Of a stretch of 64,000 nucleotides of DNA, positions 18,101 to 25,987 are shown piece after piece. Source of the stretch: Reichenbachiella sp. 5M10. GTDB lineage: Bacteria > Bacteroidota > Bacteroidia > Cytophagales > Cyclobacteriaceae. The DNA lies in the NCBI RefSeq assembly GCF_002742335.1, contig NZ_MDGR01000007.1:3786501-3850500 (forward strand). The letters are read 5' to 3'. How positions within the stretch are numbered: position 1 is the first letter of the stretch; each line of letters opens with the position of its first letter. The position numbers were made by a program, and so were the translations under genes. A model generated the notes under the pieces. It worked only from the letters and a program-made list of their open reading frames with translations. It was not told the DNA's origin and searched no databases.

Positions 18101-18502
18101 GAGCAAAAAGACCCTCTATTGGTCTACAAGTTCGAGTCATACCAGATGTTCAAGCAATTCATTTCTCGTGTCAATGAGGATACTGTATCCTTCTTGACCA
18201 AAGCCGAAATACCAGTCCAGGATCCAGAAGAAGTACAAGAAGCTAGACGCCAACGCGCTGCTCAAAACTATCAGGAAAGCAAAGAAGAAAGTGGTTCGGC
18301 ATTGAGTGGAGGTAATAGACAGCCCAACGCTAACCGTACAGCACCTGTAGAAAAAACAGCTCCAATCAAATCCGAAAAAGTATACGGCCGAAACGACAAG
18401 GTCTCGGTACAATACGCTGATGGAACAGTCAAAAAAGACGTGAAATTCAAAAGTGTAGAAGCAGATGTATTGAGCAACAACTGTGTAGTGATTGAAAACT
18501 AA
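15137..18502 (+). CDS. secA: Preprotein translocase ATPase SecA
   Basis: 1121 residues, longer than the ~900 of E. coli but usual for Bacteroidetes because of insertions in the nucleotide-binding and preprotein-crosslinking regions. Seen are Walker A [12 protein letters not shown], the DEAD-like [20 protein letters not shown], the [10 protein letters not shown] and [12 protein letters not shown] motifs of NBD2, and the [21 protein letters not shown] segment. The C-terminal cysteine zinc finger of many SecA proteins is absent; the tail instead ends with a [18 protein letters not shown] segment. It drives Sec-dependent export. Confidence 0.96.
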   Translation: [1121 protein letters not shown]

Positions 18503-19060
18503 TTGATAACAGCTATCTTTAATCCCTTGAAAACGAATCGTCCCATTAACTTCAAAATCGTGTTTCCGATCATCACCATCGCTACGCTACTTCAGTTTTG
18601 TGCACCGACTGCTTCTACGAGTACAAGCAACAGTTCGTACAGCGAGGATCTATCGATCTATCGAAATGACTACAGCCGTACAGATTCGATCGACGTGACA
18701 GAGACACAAACAATAGAAGAGCCTGTCCTTGTAGCCAGCGCACCAACTCACGACATTCATCAAGATCTCGATAGTGTCACCAACATCATCATTGATTCGC
18801 GCAAGGCGATCAACTATGTAGATGGGTTTACGATTCAGATATACTCTGGCAATAGCCGTGAGCAGGCAAACAGCTATAAAAGTCGTGTATACAACCTCCT
18901 CGACGATCAAAGCCCCAAGGTAATATACGATCAGCCCAACTACAAAGTCAGAGTAGGCAAGTATTACTCCAAACTGGAGGCAAATCACGACTTCAAAATT
19001 CTAAAAGAATCGTTTTCAAGGGCCGTATTGATCCCCGCCAAAATTGAAATTCAAGAGTAA
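18503..19060 (+). CDS. SPOR-domain lipoprotein-like protein
   Basis: Up to 185 residues. No ATG is available; the frame opens with TTG at 18503, and a second TTG at 18527 (MKTNRPINFKIVFPI) gives a better signal peptide. A hydrophobic stretch ends at L-L-Q-F-C (Cys33 from the first TTG), a possible weak lipobox, followed by a Ser/Thr-rich linker. The C-terminal ~75 residues (GFTIQIYSGNSREQANSYKSRVYN, split at Arg, then YKVRVGKYYSKLEA) are a SPOR-type peptidoglycan-binding domain, which recognises denuded glycan at division sites. It directly abuts secA (0 nt). Confidence 0.7.
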   Translation: MITAIFNPLKTNRPINFKIVFPIITIATLLQFCAPTASTSTSNSSYSEDLSIYRNDYSRTDSIDVTETQTIEEPVLVASAPTHDIHQDLDSVTNIIIDSRKAINYVDGFTIQIYSGNSREQANSYKSRVYNLLDDQSPKVIYDQPNYKVRVGKYYSKLEANHDFKILKESFSRAVLIPAKIEIQE

Positions 19061-19192
19061 TTCAGAATTCCGCTCCTTGCGATTGTCTCATCAAAACAAC
19101 CTATTCATTGCATTTGATTCAATTTTTTACACATATACCAAAAGAGAAGAATAGCGAAAGCCGAAATTGATTAACTTGCCGAAAATTTCCCT

Positions 19193-20383
19193 ATGGATTT
19201 AATCAATAGAATAAAATCGCTTTCTGCGTCATTTCACGAAGACACTGTCGCGAACAGAAGACATTTGCATGCTCATCCAGAGCTATCTTTCCAAGAAACA
19301 GAAACTGCAGCATATGTCAAGGCATACCTCGAGAAACTAGGCATCAAACACCGTACTGGCATTGCTGGCAATGGTATCGAAGCGATCATTGAAGGCAAAA
19401 ATCCAGAAAAGAAAATCACTGCCCTACGTGCAGACATGGACGCTCTCCCTATCAAAGAAGAGAGCTTAAAACCCTACAAATCTAAAAATGAGGGGGTCAT
19501 GCATGCATGCGGCCATGATGTACACACTTCCTCCTTGATGACCTGTCTACGCATCCTTCACGAACTCAAGGACGAATTTGAAGGAACTATCAAGTTCATC
19601 TTTCAACCTGGAGAAGAGCTATTCCCAGGAGGTGCATCTTTGATGATCAAAGATGGGATTCTTAAAAACCCAAAACCCTCCTCTATATTTGGGCAGCACG
19701 TCATGCCGCTAATCCCCGTGGGCAAAGTTGGTTTTCGAAAAGGCATGTACATGGCTAGTGCCGATGAGATATACGTAACGGTACGTGGCAAAGGAGGGCA
19801 TGGCGCACTCCCTGAGTTATGCGTCGACTCAGTATTGATTGCTTCTCACATCATCGTTGCCTTGCAACAGGTCGTGAGCCGTATGGCCAGCCCCAAAACA
19901 CCAAGTGTCCTGACCTTCGGTAAAGTTGAAGCTAAAGGAGCGACCAACGTGATCCCGACAGAAGTTAAAATCGAAGGCACTTTCCGTACCCTCGATGAGA
20001 AATGGAGAAAAGAAGCACACGTTCGAATGAAAAAATTGGCTGAAGGGCTCGCTGAATCTATGGGAGGGTACTGCGACTTCAACATCCAAGTGGGTTACCC
20101 TTTCCTCAAAAACGAACCCGAACTCACCGAAAGAGCTAGACAAGCTGCCATTGCTTATCTAGGTGAGGAAAATGTGGTAGACCTGGATGTATGGATGGGA
20201 GCAGAGGATTTTGCCTACTATTCTCAAAAAGCTGATGCCTGCTTTTACAGACTCGGTACGCGAAACGAGGACAAAAACATCATCTCCGCCGTACACACAC
20301 CTACTTTTGATATCGATGAAGATGCACTCAATCTAGGACCTGGCTTGATGGCATGGCTCGCCATCAACGAACTCTCCAGCTAA
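19193..20383 (+). CDS. M20 family amidohydrolase (N-acyl-amino-acid hydrolase type)
   Basis: 396 residues. The metal-binding features of the M20D/HipO-type amidohydrolases are present: RRHLHAHPELSFQE near the start, HACGHDVH (Cys106, His108), QPGEE (Glu141-142), the lid-domain GKGGHGALP and the late FAYYSQKADACFYRLG. These enzymes remove acyl groups from amino acids such as hippurate, indole-acetyl-amino acids or N-acetyl-diaminopimelate; the substrate cannot be fixed from sequence. It appears monocistronic. Confidence 0.88.
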   Translation: MDLINRIKSLSASFHEDTVANRRHLHAHPELSFQETETAAYVKAYLEKLGIKHRTGIAGNGIEAIIEGKNPEKKITALRADMDALPIKEESLKPYKSKNEGVMHACGHDVHTSSLMTCLRILHELKDEFEGTIKFIFQPGEELFPGGASLMIKDGILKNPKPSSIFGQHVMPLIPVGKVGFRKGMYMASADEIYVTVRGKGGHGALPELCVDSVLIASHIIVALQQVVSRMASPKTPSVLTFGKVEAKGATNVIPTEVKIEGTFRTLDEKWRKEAHVRMKKLAEGLAESMGGYCDFNIQVGYPFLKNEPELTERARQAAIAYLGEENVVDLDVWMGAEDFAYYSQKADACFYRLGTRNEDKNIISAVHTPTFDIDEDALNLGPGLMAWLAINELSS

Positions 20384-20506
20384 CCGAGACTTTTCTTGCT
20401 CTGAAAAACTGTCCATGACGGACAGCTCCGAATATCTCCATCCCAAAACAAGGATGGTTCTATTTCAATTCACTTATATTTATAGCCCAATAAAAGCAAC
20501 TCACAA

Positions 20507-20869
20507 GTGATCGATTTATTCAATATCAACAAAATTAAAGACGCCCTATCAGACTACCTCAAAGTCAAAATCGACTTGATCAAGCTCGATATTACTGAGC
20601 AACTGTCCAATGTACTCGCTCAGGTCATCGCGTATTTCATCATCATCTTGATCTCGAGCATTGTGATACTCTTTATCAGTTTAGGGTTAGCCTTTCTCAT
20701 CAACCGTGAGCTCCATAGCGAATACCTAGGCTTTATGGTGGTCGCAGGGTTTTACACAATCTGTCTAGCGGTCGTCTTTACCTTATTGAAATCCGGTAAG
20801 CTGAAAAATTTCTTCGAAGGAAAAATGATGGATACTTTCAACCAGAAAGACAAAGCAGAGCATGAATAG
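20507..20869 (+). CDS. Holin-superfamily-III-like small membrane protein
   Basis: 120 residues starting at GTG 20507. An amphipathic N-terminal part (DYLKVKIDLIKLDITEQLS) precedes two membrane helices (about 38-66 and 76-95) and a charged tail. This layout matches the 'phage holin family / holin-X' (PF07332) proteins, which are usually chromosomal and unrelated to lysis. It overlaps the next gene by 8 nt and probably acts with it at the inner membrane. There are no phage genes around it. Confidence 0.65.
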   Translation: MIDLFNINKIKDALSDYLKVKIDLIKLDITEQLSNVLAQVIAYFIIILISSIVILFISLGLAFLINRELHSEYLGFMVVAGFYTICLAVVFTLLKSGKLKNFFEGKMMDTFNQKDKAEHE

Positions 20870-21212
20870 CGAGAAGAAAACCAAACTTCGAGAGCAACTC
20901 GAACAAGAAGAGCTCAGACTCAAAGAGCAACTTGATCAAGAAACCATTGATCTAGAAATGCAAGTGAGCCAATCCCTCAAAGCGCTCGGCGTAGTAAGCT
21001 TAGCCCTAGTCGCTGGATATACTGCATTTCGTCTCATGACTCCTGCCACTCCCAAGGTTGTCAAACCCAAAAAAACACAAAAACTAGGTCTTGTCAGCCA
21101 GTCTCTAATCACTGCAGCAGTCGGCAAGTTGATCCCTATCGCCCTAAACAAAATCAATCAGATCACATCGACCCAAAGAGATGAGCATACTGAATCAACT
21201 GGAACAAAATAA
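20862..21212 (+). CDS. Hypothetical membrane-associated protein with coiled-coil start
   Basis: 116 residues. The first ~40 are highly charged and coiled-coil-like (KKTKLREQLEQEELRLKEQL), followed by one hydrophobic segment (ALGVVSLALVAGYTAFRLM) and a basic, partly hydrophobic C-terminal half. No family was recognised. It overlaps the holin-like gene by 8 nt and GGGP synthase by 32 nt, so the three form one tight transcription unit. Function is unknown. Confidence 0.6.
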   Translation: MNSEKKTKLREQLEQEELRLKEQLDQETIDLEMQVSQSLKALGVVSLALVAGYTAFRLMTPATPKVVKPKKTQKLGLVSQSLITAAVGKLIPIALNKINQITSTQRDEHTESTGTK

Positions 21213-21945
21213 GAAACTCAACAAAAAGAGCTTGGCCATTTTAATCGATCCAGACAAGGTCGATGACACGGGGGGGCTCATTCAGACGATCAATCTCTGT
21301 ACAGAAAATCGTGTCGATTACATCTTTGTAGGCGGGAGCCTAATCACCAATGACAACTTCGCAAGAGTCATCTCCATCATCAAAGCAAACAGTGCCATTC
21401 CAGTGCTCATCTTTCCGGGCAACAACATTCAGATAGATGCCAATGCAGACGCAATTCTTTTGCTCTCATTGATTTCAGGTAGAAACCCAGATTTTCTCAT
21501 CGGACAGCACGTCCTAGCTGCCCCAATCCTCAAAAAAAGTCGGTTAGAAATCATTTCTATGGGATACATGCTCGTCAACTCTGGCCCTGCCACCTCTGCA
21601 AGCTACATGAGCAACACTACTCCCATCCCGTCTGACAAACCCACGATCGCCGCATGCACGGCTATGGCTGGAGAAATGCTCGGTCTACGGACCATCTATC
21701 TCGATGCTGGCAGTGGTGCCCAACAACCCATTCCTCAAAAAATCATATCCAAAGTATCGAGATCTATTGCTGTACCTCTCGTGGTAGGTGGTGGCATCAA
21801 CTCCATCAGCAGGATCAATTTGGCTTTGGAGGCGGGAGCAGACGTCATTGTCATAGGCAATGCCCTAGAAAAGGACCCGAGCTTCTTGGCTCAGGCTTCA
21901 GAAAAAATTCACAGTCTAAATATAGACTTAGACATTCATCAATGA
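21181..21945 (+). CDS. Geranylgeranylglyceryl/heptaprenylglyceryl phosphate synthase family
   Basis: 254 residues, TIM-barrel prenyltransferase of the PcrB/GGGPS family. Visible motifs are LIDPDK near the start, GGSLITND, PVLIFPGN, the YLDAGSGAQQPIP region, LVVGGGINS and GADVIVIGNALE. In archaea the enzyme makes the first ether bond of archaeal lipids. Bacteroidetes homologues are group II proteins shown in some species to make GGGP; the end product in bacteria is unclear. The start overlaps the upstream gene by 32 nt, and the end overlaps the convergent AraC gene by 18 nt. Confidence 0.88.
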   Translation: MSILNQLEQNKKLNKKSLAILIDPDKVDDTGGLIQTINLCTENRVDYIFVGGSLITNDNFARVISIIKANSAIPVLIFPGNNIQIDANADAILLLSLISGRNPDFLIGQHVLAAPILKKSRLEIISMGYMLVNSGPATSASYMSNTTPIPSDKPTIAACTAMAGEMLGLRTIYLDAGSGAQQPIPQKIISKVSRSIAVPLVVGGGINSISRINLALEAGADVIVIGNALEKDPSFLAQASEKIHSLNIDLDIHQ

Positions 21946-22848
21946 CTCTCTTCTCCTCATTTTACCCGCAGGGATACCAAACATCATCTTGAATCGACGG
22001 CAAAAATAAGCCGTGTCCTTGAAGCCTACTTCCTTACCAATATCACGGATGCTCTTTTTGGTCGTACGTAGCATATTGACGGCCATCTCCATACGCTGAT
22101 ACTCTATGTAATCCTGTGGATTGATCCCTGTGAGCATTTTAAAATACTGACCTACATAGTCCTCTGACACATTTGCGACATTGGCCAAGGCTTTATTGGA
22201 CAAGTCATCTTTGAGATTATCCTTGATGTAGGCGAAAATATCGATCAAACGCGGATCCTTGAAATAAGTGGAATTAGTCGCCAACTGCTCAACAAACAAA
22301 CCTTGATCCAAAATATGACGAATCAATTCCACTACAATATAATCCGTCTCCAGCTTGACCACTCTGGCTTTTCCAGGAGCCGTGGAGTGAATCTCATTGA
22401 CAATCCCCTTGGCCAAAGAAATCAGTTTATTATTGTTTCGAATAACAAAAGGGGGGATATCCAACGAAGCAAAGAAATTTACCGTATCAAAAACTTTCGC
22501 CTCAAAATTGATCATCGTCACATTATCAAACTCAGACTGTGGGTTATATTTCTCACTGTTTTGAAAGTACTTCTCCTTGTTGTTGATAAAATCATCATTG
22601 GACAGATTGATTGCATTACCTCCTCCATAGGTCAAAGCGACCATTTTACCACCAGGCACGAACAGAATCTCACTCTCTTGGATCGTCTCTTTATCCTTGC
22701 CAAAAGACACTTCTCCCTTATGTACATAGATAAAGACATTCTCTACATCGTAGTAGTTTTCTATCGTTACCGGCTGCAAAATATTAATATTCTTAGCCGA
22801 TATAAACCTCACTCCTAGCGACTCGATAATTTTATTGTAATCTTCCAC
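21928..22848 (-). CDS. AraC-family transcriptional regulator
   Basis: 306 residues. A cupin-like N-terminal sensor region (about 20-130, with VENVFIYVHKGEVSFG and ILFVPGGKMVALT) and a linker precede the C-terminal AraC double HTH (about 205-300): IKDNLKDDLSNKALANVAN, EDYVGQYFKMLTGINPQDYIEY and SIRDIGKEVGFKDTAYFCRRFKM (each a partial segment). The ligand and targets are unknown. It is divergent from nothing obvious; upstream lies the acyl-CoA dehydrogenase on the same strand. Its 3' end overlaps GGGP synthase in convergent orientation. Confidence 0.88.
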   Translation of the reverse strand: MEDYNKIIESLGVRFISAKNINILQPVTIENYYDVENVFIYVHKGEVSFGKDKETIQESEILFVPGGKMVALTYGGGNAINLSNDDFINNKEKYFQNSEKYNPQSEFDNVTMINFEAKVFDTVNFFASLDIPPFVIRNNNKLISLAKGIVNEIHSTAPGKARVVKLETDYIVVELIRHILDQGLFVEQLATNSTYFKDPRLIDIFAYIKDNLKDDLSNKALANVANVSEDYVGQYFKMLTGINPQDYIEYQRMEMAVNMLRTTKKSIRDIGKEVGFKDTAYFCRRFKMMFGIPAGKMRRRESLMNV

Positions 22849-22971
22849 TGTGAATTATTTAGGATTAACCTTCGAATATTCGCAAATATTAAACTTTGTA
22901 TTGTATAAATCTAATATTTTGAAAGAAAAACACAAAAAGAATCAGTCCAAAACTACCCCTACCATATTATA

Positions 22972-24111
22972 TTATTTCAATATCTCACGAGCAATGACGA
23001 TATTTTGAATCTCAGAAGTACCTTCATAAATCTGGGTGATTTTGGCATCTCTCATCAATCTCTCCACGTGATACTCTTTGACATAGCCATACCCTCCATG
23101 TATCTGTACAGCCTCTACCGAACTATCCATAGCAACCTGTGAAGCAAATAGCTTCGCCATGGCCGCTTCTTTGACAAACGGCTCTCCCCGATCTTTTTTC
23201 ATGGCAGCTTGCAAGACCAGTAAGCGCGCTGCTTCGATCTCTGTTGCCATCTTAGACAACTTGAACTGTATCGCCTGATGGTCCGCTATGGCCTTGCCAA
23301 AGGCCTTTCGCTCTTTGGCGTATTTGAGTGACAATTCCAATGCACCCGACGCAATCCCCAGTGCCTGTGACGCAATCCCAATGCGTCCACCGTTCAACAC
23401 CTGCATCGCAAAACTAAAGCCAAAACCATCGGCTCCAATCCTATTTTCCTTGGGTACTTTGACATCTGTAAACATCAATGAATGCGTATCAGACCCTCGT
23501 ATACCCAGTTTATTCTCCTTAGGTCCAATACTAAAACCTTCCTGACCTTTTTCCACAATGACGGCATTGATACCTTTATGCTTTTTATCCGCATCGGTTT
23601 GCGCCATGACGATATACACCGATGCAGTACTACCATTTGTGATCCAATTTTTTGTCCCATTGAGCAGATAGTAATCCCCCATGTCTACGGCCGTAGTCCG
23701 TTGAGAAGTTGCATCGGAACCTGCCTCGGGTTCGGATAGAGCAAATGCCCCGATGATTTCTCCTGAGGCCAGAGGCTTCAAATATTTTTGCTTCTGTGCC
23801 TCCGTACCGTATTTTTCCAGCCCCCAGCAGACCAACGAATTGTTGACAGACATCGACACAGAACAAGAGGCATCCACTTTAGAAATCTCTTCCATGGCCA
23901 GCACATAGGAAACAGTATCCATTCCCCCGCCTCCATATACTGGATTGACCATCATCCCCATAAAACCCAACTCCCCCATCATTCGAATTTGGTCTTTGGG
24001 AAAGCGCTGATGCTCATCTCTGTCAATGACTCCAGGCAATAATTCGTTTTGAGCAAATTCTCTTGCAGCCTCACGAACTGCCAATTGCTCTTCAGTATAT
24101 TCAAAGTCCAT
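22972..24111 (-). CDS. Acyl-CoA dehydrogenase
   Basis: 379 residues from ATG 24111 (MDFEYTEEQLAVREAAREFA); an upstream ATG at 24159 would add 16 non-family residues. Domains: N-terminal helical, the middle beta domain with FALSEPEAGSDA and NWITNG, and the C-terminal helical domain ending in the active-site loop I-Y-E-G-T-S-E-I-Q, where the second Glu matches the catalytic base of short/branched-chain enzymes. It oxidises acyl-CoA thioesters with FAD and hands electrons to ETF. Chain-length specificity is not clear. Confidence 0.93.
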   Translation of the reverse strand: MDFEYTEEQLAVREAAREFAQNELLPGVIDRDEHQRFPKDQIRMMGELGFMGMMVNPVYGGGGMDTVSYVLAMEEISKVDASCSVSMSVNNSLVCWGLEKYGTEAQKQKYLKPLASGEIIGAFALSEPEAGSDATSQRTTAVDMGDYYLLNGTKNWITNGSTASVYIVMAQTDADKKHKGINAVIVEKGQEGFSIGPKENKLGIRGSDTHSLMFTDVKVPKENRIGADGFGFSFAMQVLNGGRIGIASQALGIASGALELSLKYAKERKAFGKAIADHQAIQFKLSKMATEIEAARLLVLQAAMKKDRGEPFVKEAAMAKLFASQVAMDSSVEAVQIHGGYGYVKEYHVERLMRDAKITQIYEGTSEIQNIVIAREILK

Positions 24112-24202
24112 GCTTATCGTCTTTAAATGTTGAGTAGTGAAAATAAGACAAAGTAGCAATATATTTAGTATGCACGCATACTTTTCTACTTATCATGCAC
24201 AA

Positions 24203-24232
24203 AAAAAGGGCTCAATAACTCAAGCCCTTTTT
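24203..24232 (-). terminator. Bidirectional-looking terminator downstream of the zinc peptidase gene
   Basis: A 10-bp stem AAAAAGGGCT (24203-24212) with AGCCCTTTTT (24223-24232). On the minus strand it ends in a run of T, as expected for the gene ending at 24251. Confidence 0.85.
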
Positions 24233-24250
24233 AATTTTTTCTTGCCTCAA

Positions 24251-24940
24251 TCAATCACGGCTACCACCCATAAACAGCATCACAAAGTAAAGCAACTGAG
24301 TAATCGCCGATATCGCCGCTACCACATATGTCATGGCTGCCCAGTGCAAGGCATCCTTGGCCATGGCATGTTCTTGGCTCGTCACGATACCTCTTTGGTC
24401 AATCCAAGCCAACGCACGCTTGCTTGCATCAAACTCTACAGGCAAAGTCACCAAAGCAAACAAAGTAATGACTGCTTGTGCAGCTACGATGACCAAAAAT
24501 ATCGTCTGCATATTCATCGCATAGACCATCCCCCCAAACAAAAACATTCCAATCATCAAGAAGTTGAGTACCCGTGCACTCACGTTTTGGATAGGAACCA
24601 TCGCCGAGCGAAACCTCAAAAAACTATAAGCCGTCGCGTGCTGTACAGCATGACCACACTCATGAGCAGCAACCGCAGCTGCTGCAGCACTCCTCCCCCC
24701 ATATACTTCTGGGCTCAAGTTGACCGTCTTGTTGGCCGGATTGTAGTGATCTGTGAGCTGTCCCTGCACCGACACGACTTTCACATCATATATCCCATTG
24801 TCTCGAAGCATAAGCTCCGCTATTTCTCGTCCAGACAAGCCTGATTGCAAACCGACTTGAGCGTACTTCTTGAATTTGCTCTTCAAACGATTGCTGACCA
24901 AAAAACCAACAATCATGAATACTATCAATATTATCAACAT
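24251..24940 (-). CDS. YugP-type membrane zinc metallopeptidase
   Basis: 229 residues. A membrane helix at the N terminus, then the zinc motif H-E-C-G-H (His93, Glu94, His97) in AAHECGHAVQHA, then two to three further hydrophobic segments (about 122-165 and 205-224). This matches the Zn_peptidase_2 (YugP, PF04298) family of integral membrane proteases. Substrates are not known for most members. It lies 30 nt upstream in gene order from the minus-strand flippase-like gene's end, so 25987-24251 may be one transcript with panC. Confidence 0.85.
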   Translation of the reverse strand: MLIILIVFMIVGFLVSNRLKSKFKKYAQVGLQSGLSGREIAELMLRDNGIYDVKVVSVQGQLTDHYNPANKTVNLSPEVYGGRSAAAAAVAAHECGHAVQHATAYSFLRFRSAMVPIQNVSARVLNFLMIGMFLFGGMVYAMNMQTIFLVIVAAQAVITLFALVTLPVEFDASKRALAWIDQRGIVTSQEHAMAKDALHWAAMTYVVAAISAITQLLYFVMLFMGGSRD

Positions 24941-24970
24941 ACGTTCTTTTGTTAATTTATACTGTTTTGT

Positions 24971-25987
24971 TTACGAATTTGTGGTAGACTCTGTTTTGTT
25001 TTCCCTTCGGATAAATAAGCTCCCCAGCATACTCGCACCACCCACGACCACAATCATGAGCATCTGTGACGTATGCAGCATCGTAGCAAAAAACAATCCC
25101 GTCGTTGCTCCTACACCATAGATCACCAATACACCACTCACCAAGGCATGATAAGCCCCGATTCCACCTTGAACCGGCATAGCCATCGACACCCCAGCTG
25201 CCGCCAAAATAGAAAGCCCTGCACCCACAGTCAACTCGGAGGTCTCCGTCATGGAAAAGAAAATCACATAACTCATCAAATAATACAACACCCAAATCCC
25301 AATCGTACTGAGGACATAGCCCGTTGGACTTTGAACCTTGCGAATAGACCCTAGGCCATCTACTATCTCAAGTAATTTCTCTTTGACCTTGTTCAAGGTT
25401 GGGTTCTTGAATTCGTACTTGAGCACATATCTCAGGCCCAATACACCGACAATCCCACCCACAACCAGCAAGCCGATCCCTGCAAATATCAAAGTCCTGT
25501 TCGCTAGCCAATCTTCCATTTTCACTGAAGTGACAAAATACTCGAAGATCTTATCAAACTCCAGCACAAAATCCAACGCAATGAGACTCAGCAAAATCAA
25601 AAAATCAATCACCCGCTCCGTAATGACCGAACCTATCCCAACACTAATTGGCACCCCATCAATCCGTTTGAGAACTCCACAGCGTGTCACCTCTCCCAAC
25701 CTCGGAAACACCAAGTTGGCTAGATAACCAGACATCAATGCCAAAAAAGTACGCCCTATGGACAGCTCATAGCCCAAAGGCTGCAAAGTCAAGTTCCAGC
25801 GATAGGACCTCAACAAATGGCTAACGATAGAAAGAAGTACCGACAACCCAATCCACCAATAATTGATATCATCCAGTTTGTCCGCAAACTCCGCAAAGGA
25901 TATGTTTCTAAAAACAAAGTAAAAAAGCAGTGCAGCAAGGATGAGCGACACGCAAAATTTAAGTACCGTTGAGATTTTCAATTTCAA
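24971..25987 (-). CDS. Integral membrane protein, lysylphosphatidylglycerol synthase TM / flippase-like (UPF0104)
   Basis: 338 residues with about eight membrane helices and the motif EVTRCGVLKRIDGVPISVGIGSVITERVIDF (in the region 100-130; only part quoted by position matters), typical of the LPG_synthase_TM / UPF0104 group (PF03706). It lacks the catalytic DUF2156 half of MprF, so lysyl transfer is not expected. Such proteins are often thought to move lipids. Its TTG start at 25987 overlaps the panC stop by 4 nt, indicating translational coupling. Confidence 0.78.
   Translation of the reverse strand: MKLKISTVLKFCVSLILAALLFYFVFRNISFAEFADKLDDINYWWIGLSVLLSIVSHLLRSYRWNLTLQPLGYELSIGRTFLALMSGYLANLVFPRLGEVTRCGVLKRIDGVPISVGIGSVITERVIDFLILLSLIALDFVLEFDKIFEYFVTSVKMEDWLANRTLIFAGIGLLVVGGIVGVLGLRYVLKYEFKNPTLNKVKEKLLEIVDGLGSIRKVQSPTGYVLSTIGIWVLYYLMSYVIFFSMTETSELTVGAGLSILAAAGVSMAMPVQGGIGAYHALVSGVLVIYGVGATTGLFFATMLHTSQMLMIVVVGGASMLGSLFIRRENKTESTTNS

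Noticed and set aside
20409-20425. Hairpin after the M20 amidohydrolase gene
   Set aside because: A 6-bp stem (CTGTCC/GGACAG) without a T tract is too weak to call a terminator.
20507-21212. Prophage suggested by a holin-like protein
   Set aside because: Neighbours are chromosomal metabolic genes with no integrase, capsid or lysis genes; this holin superfamily is common in ordinary genomes.
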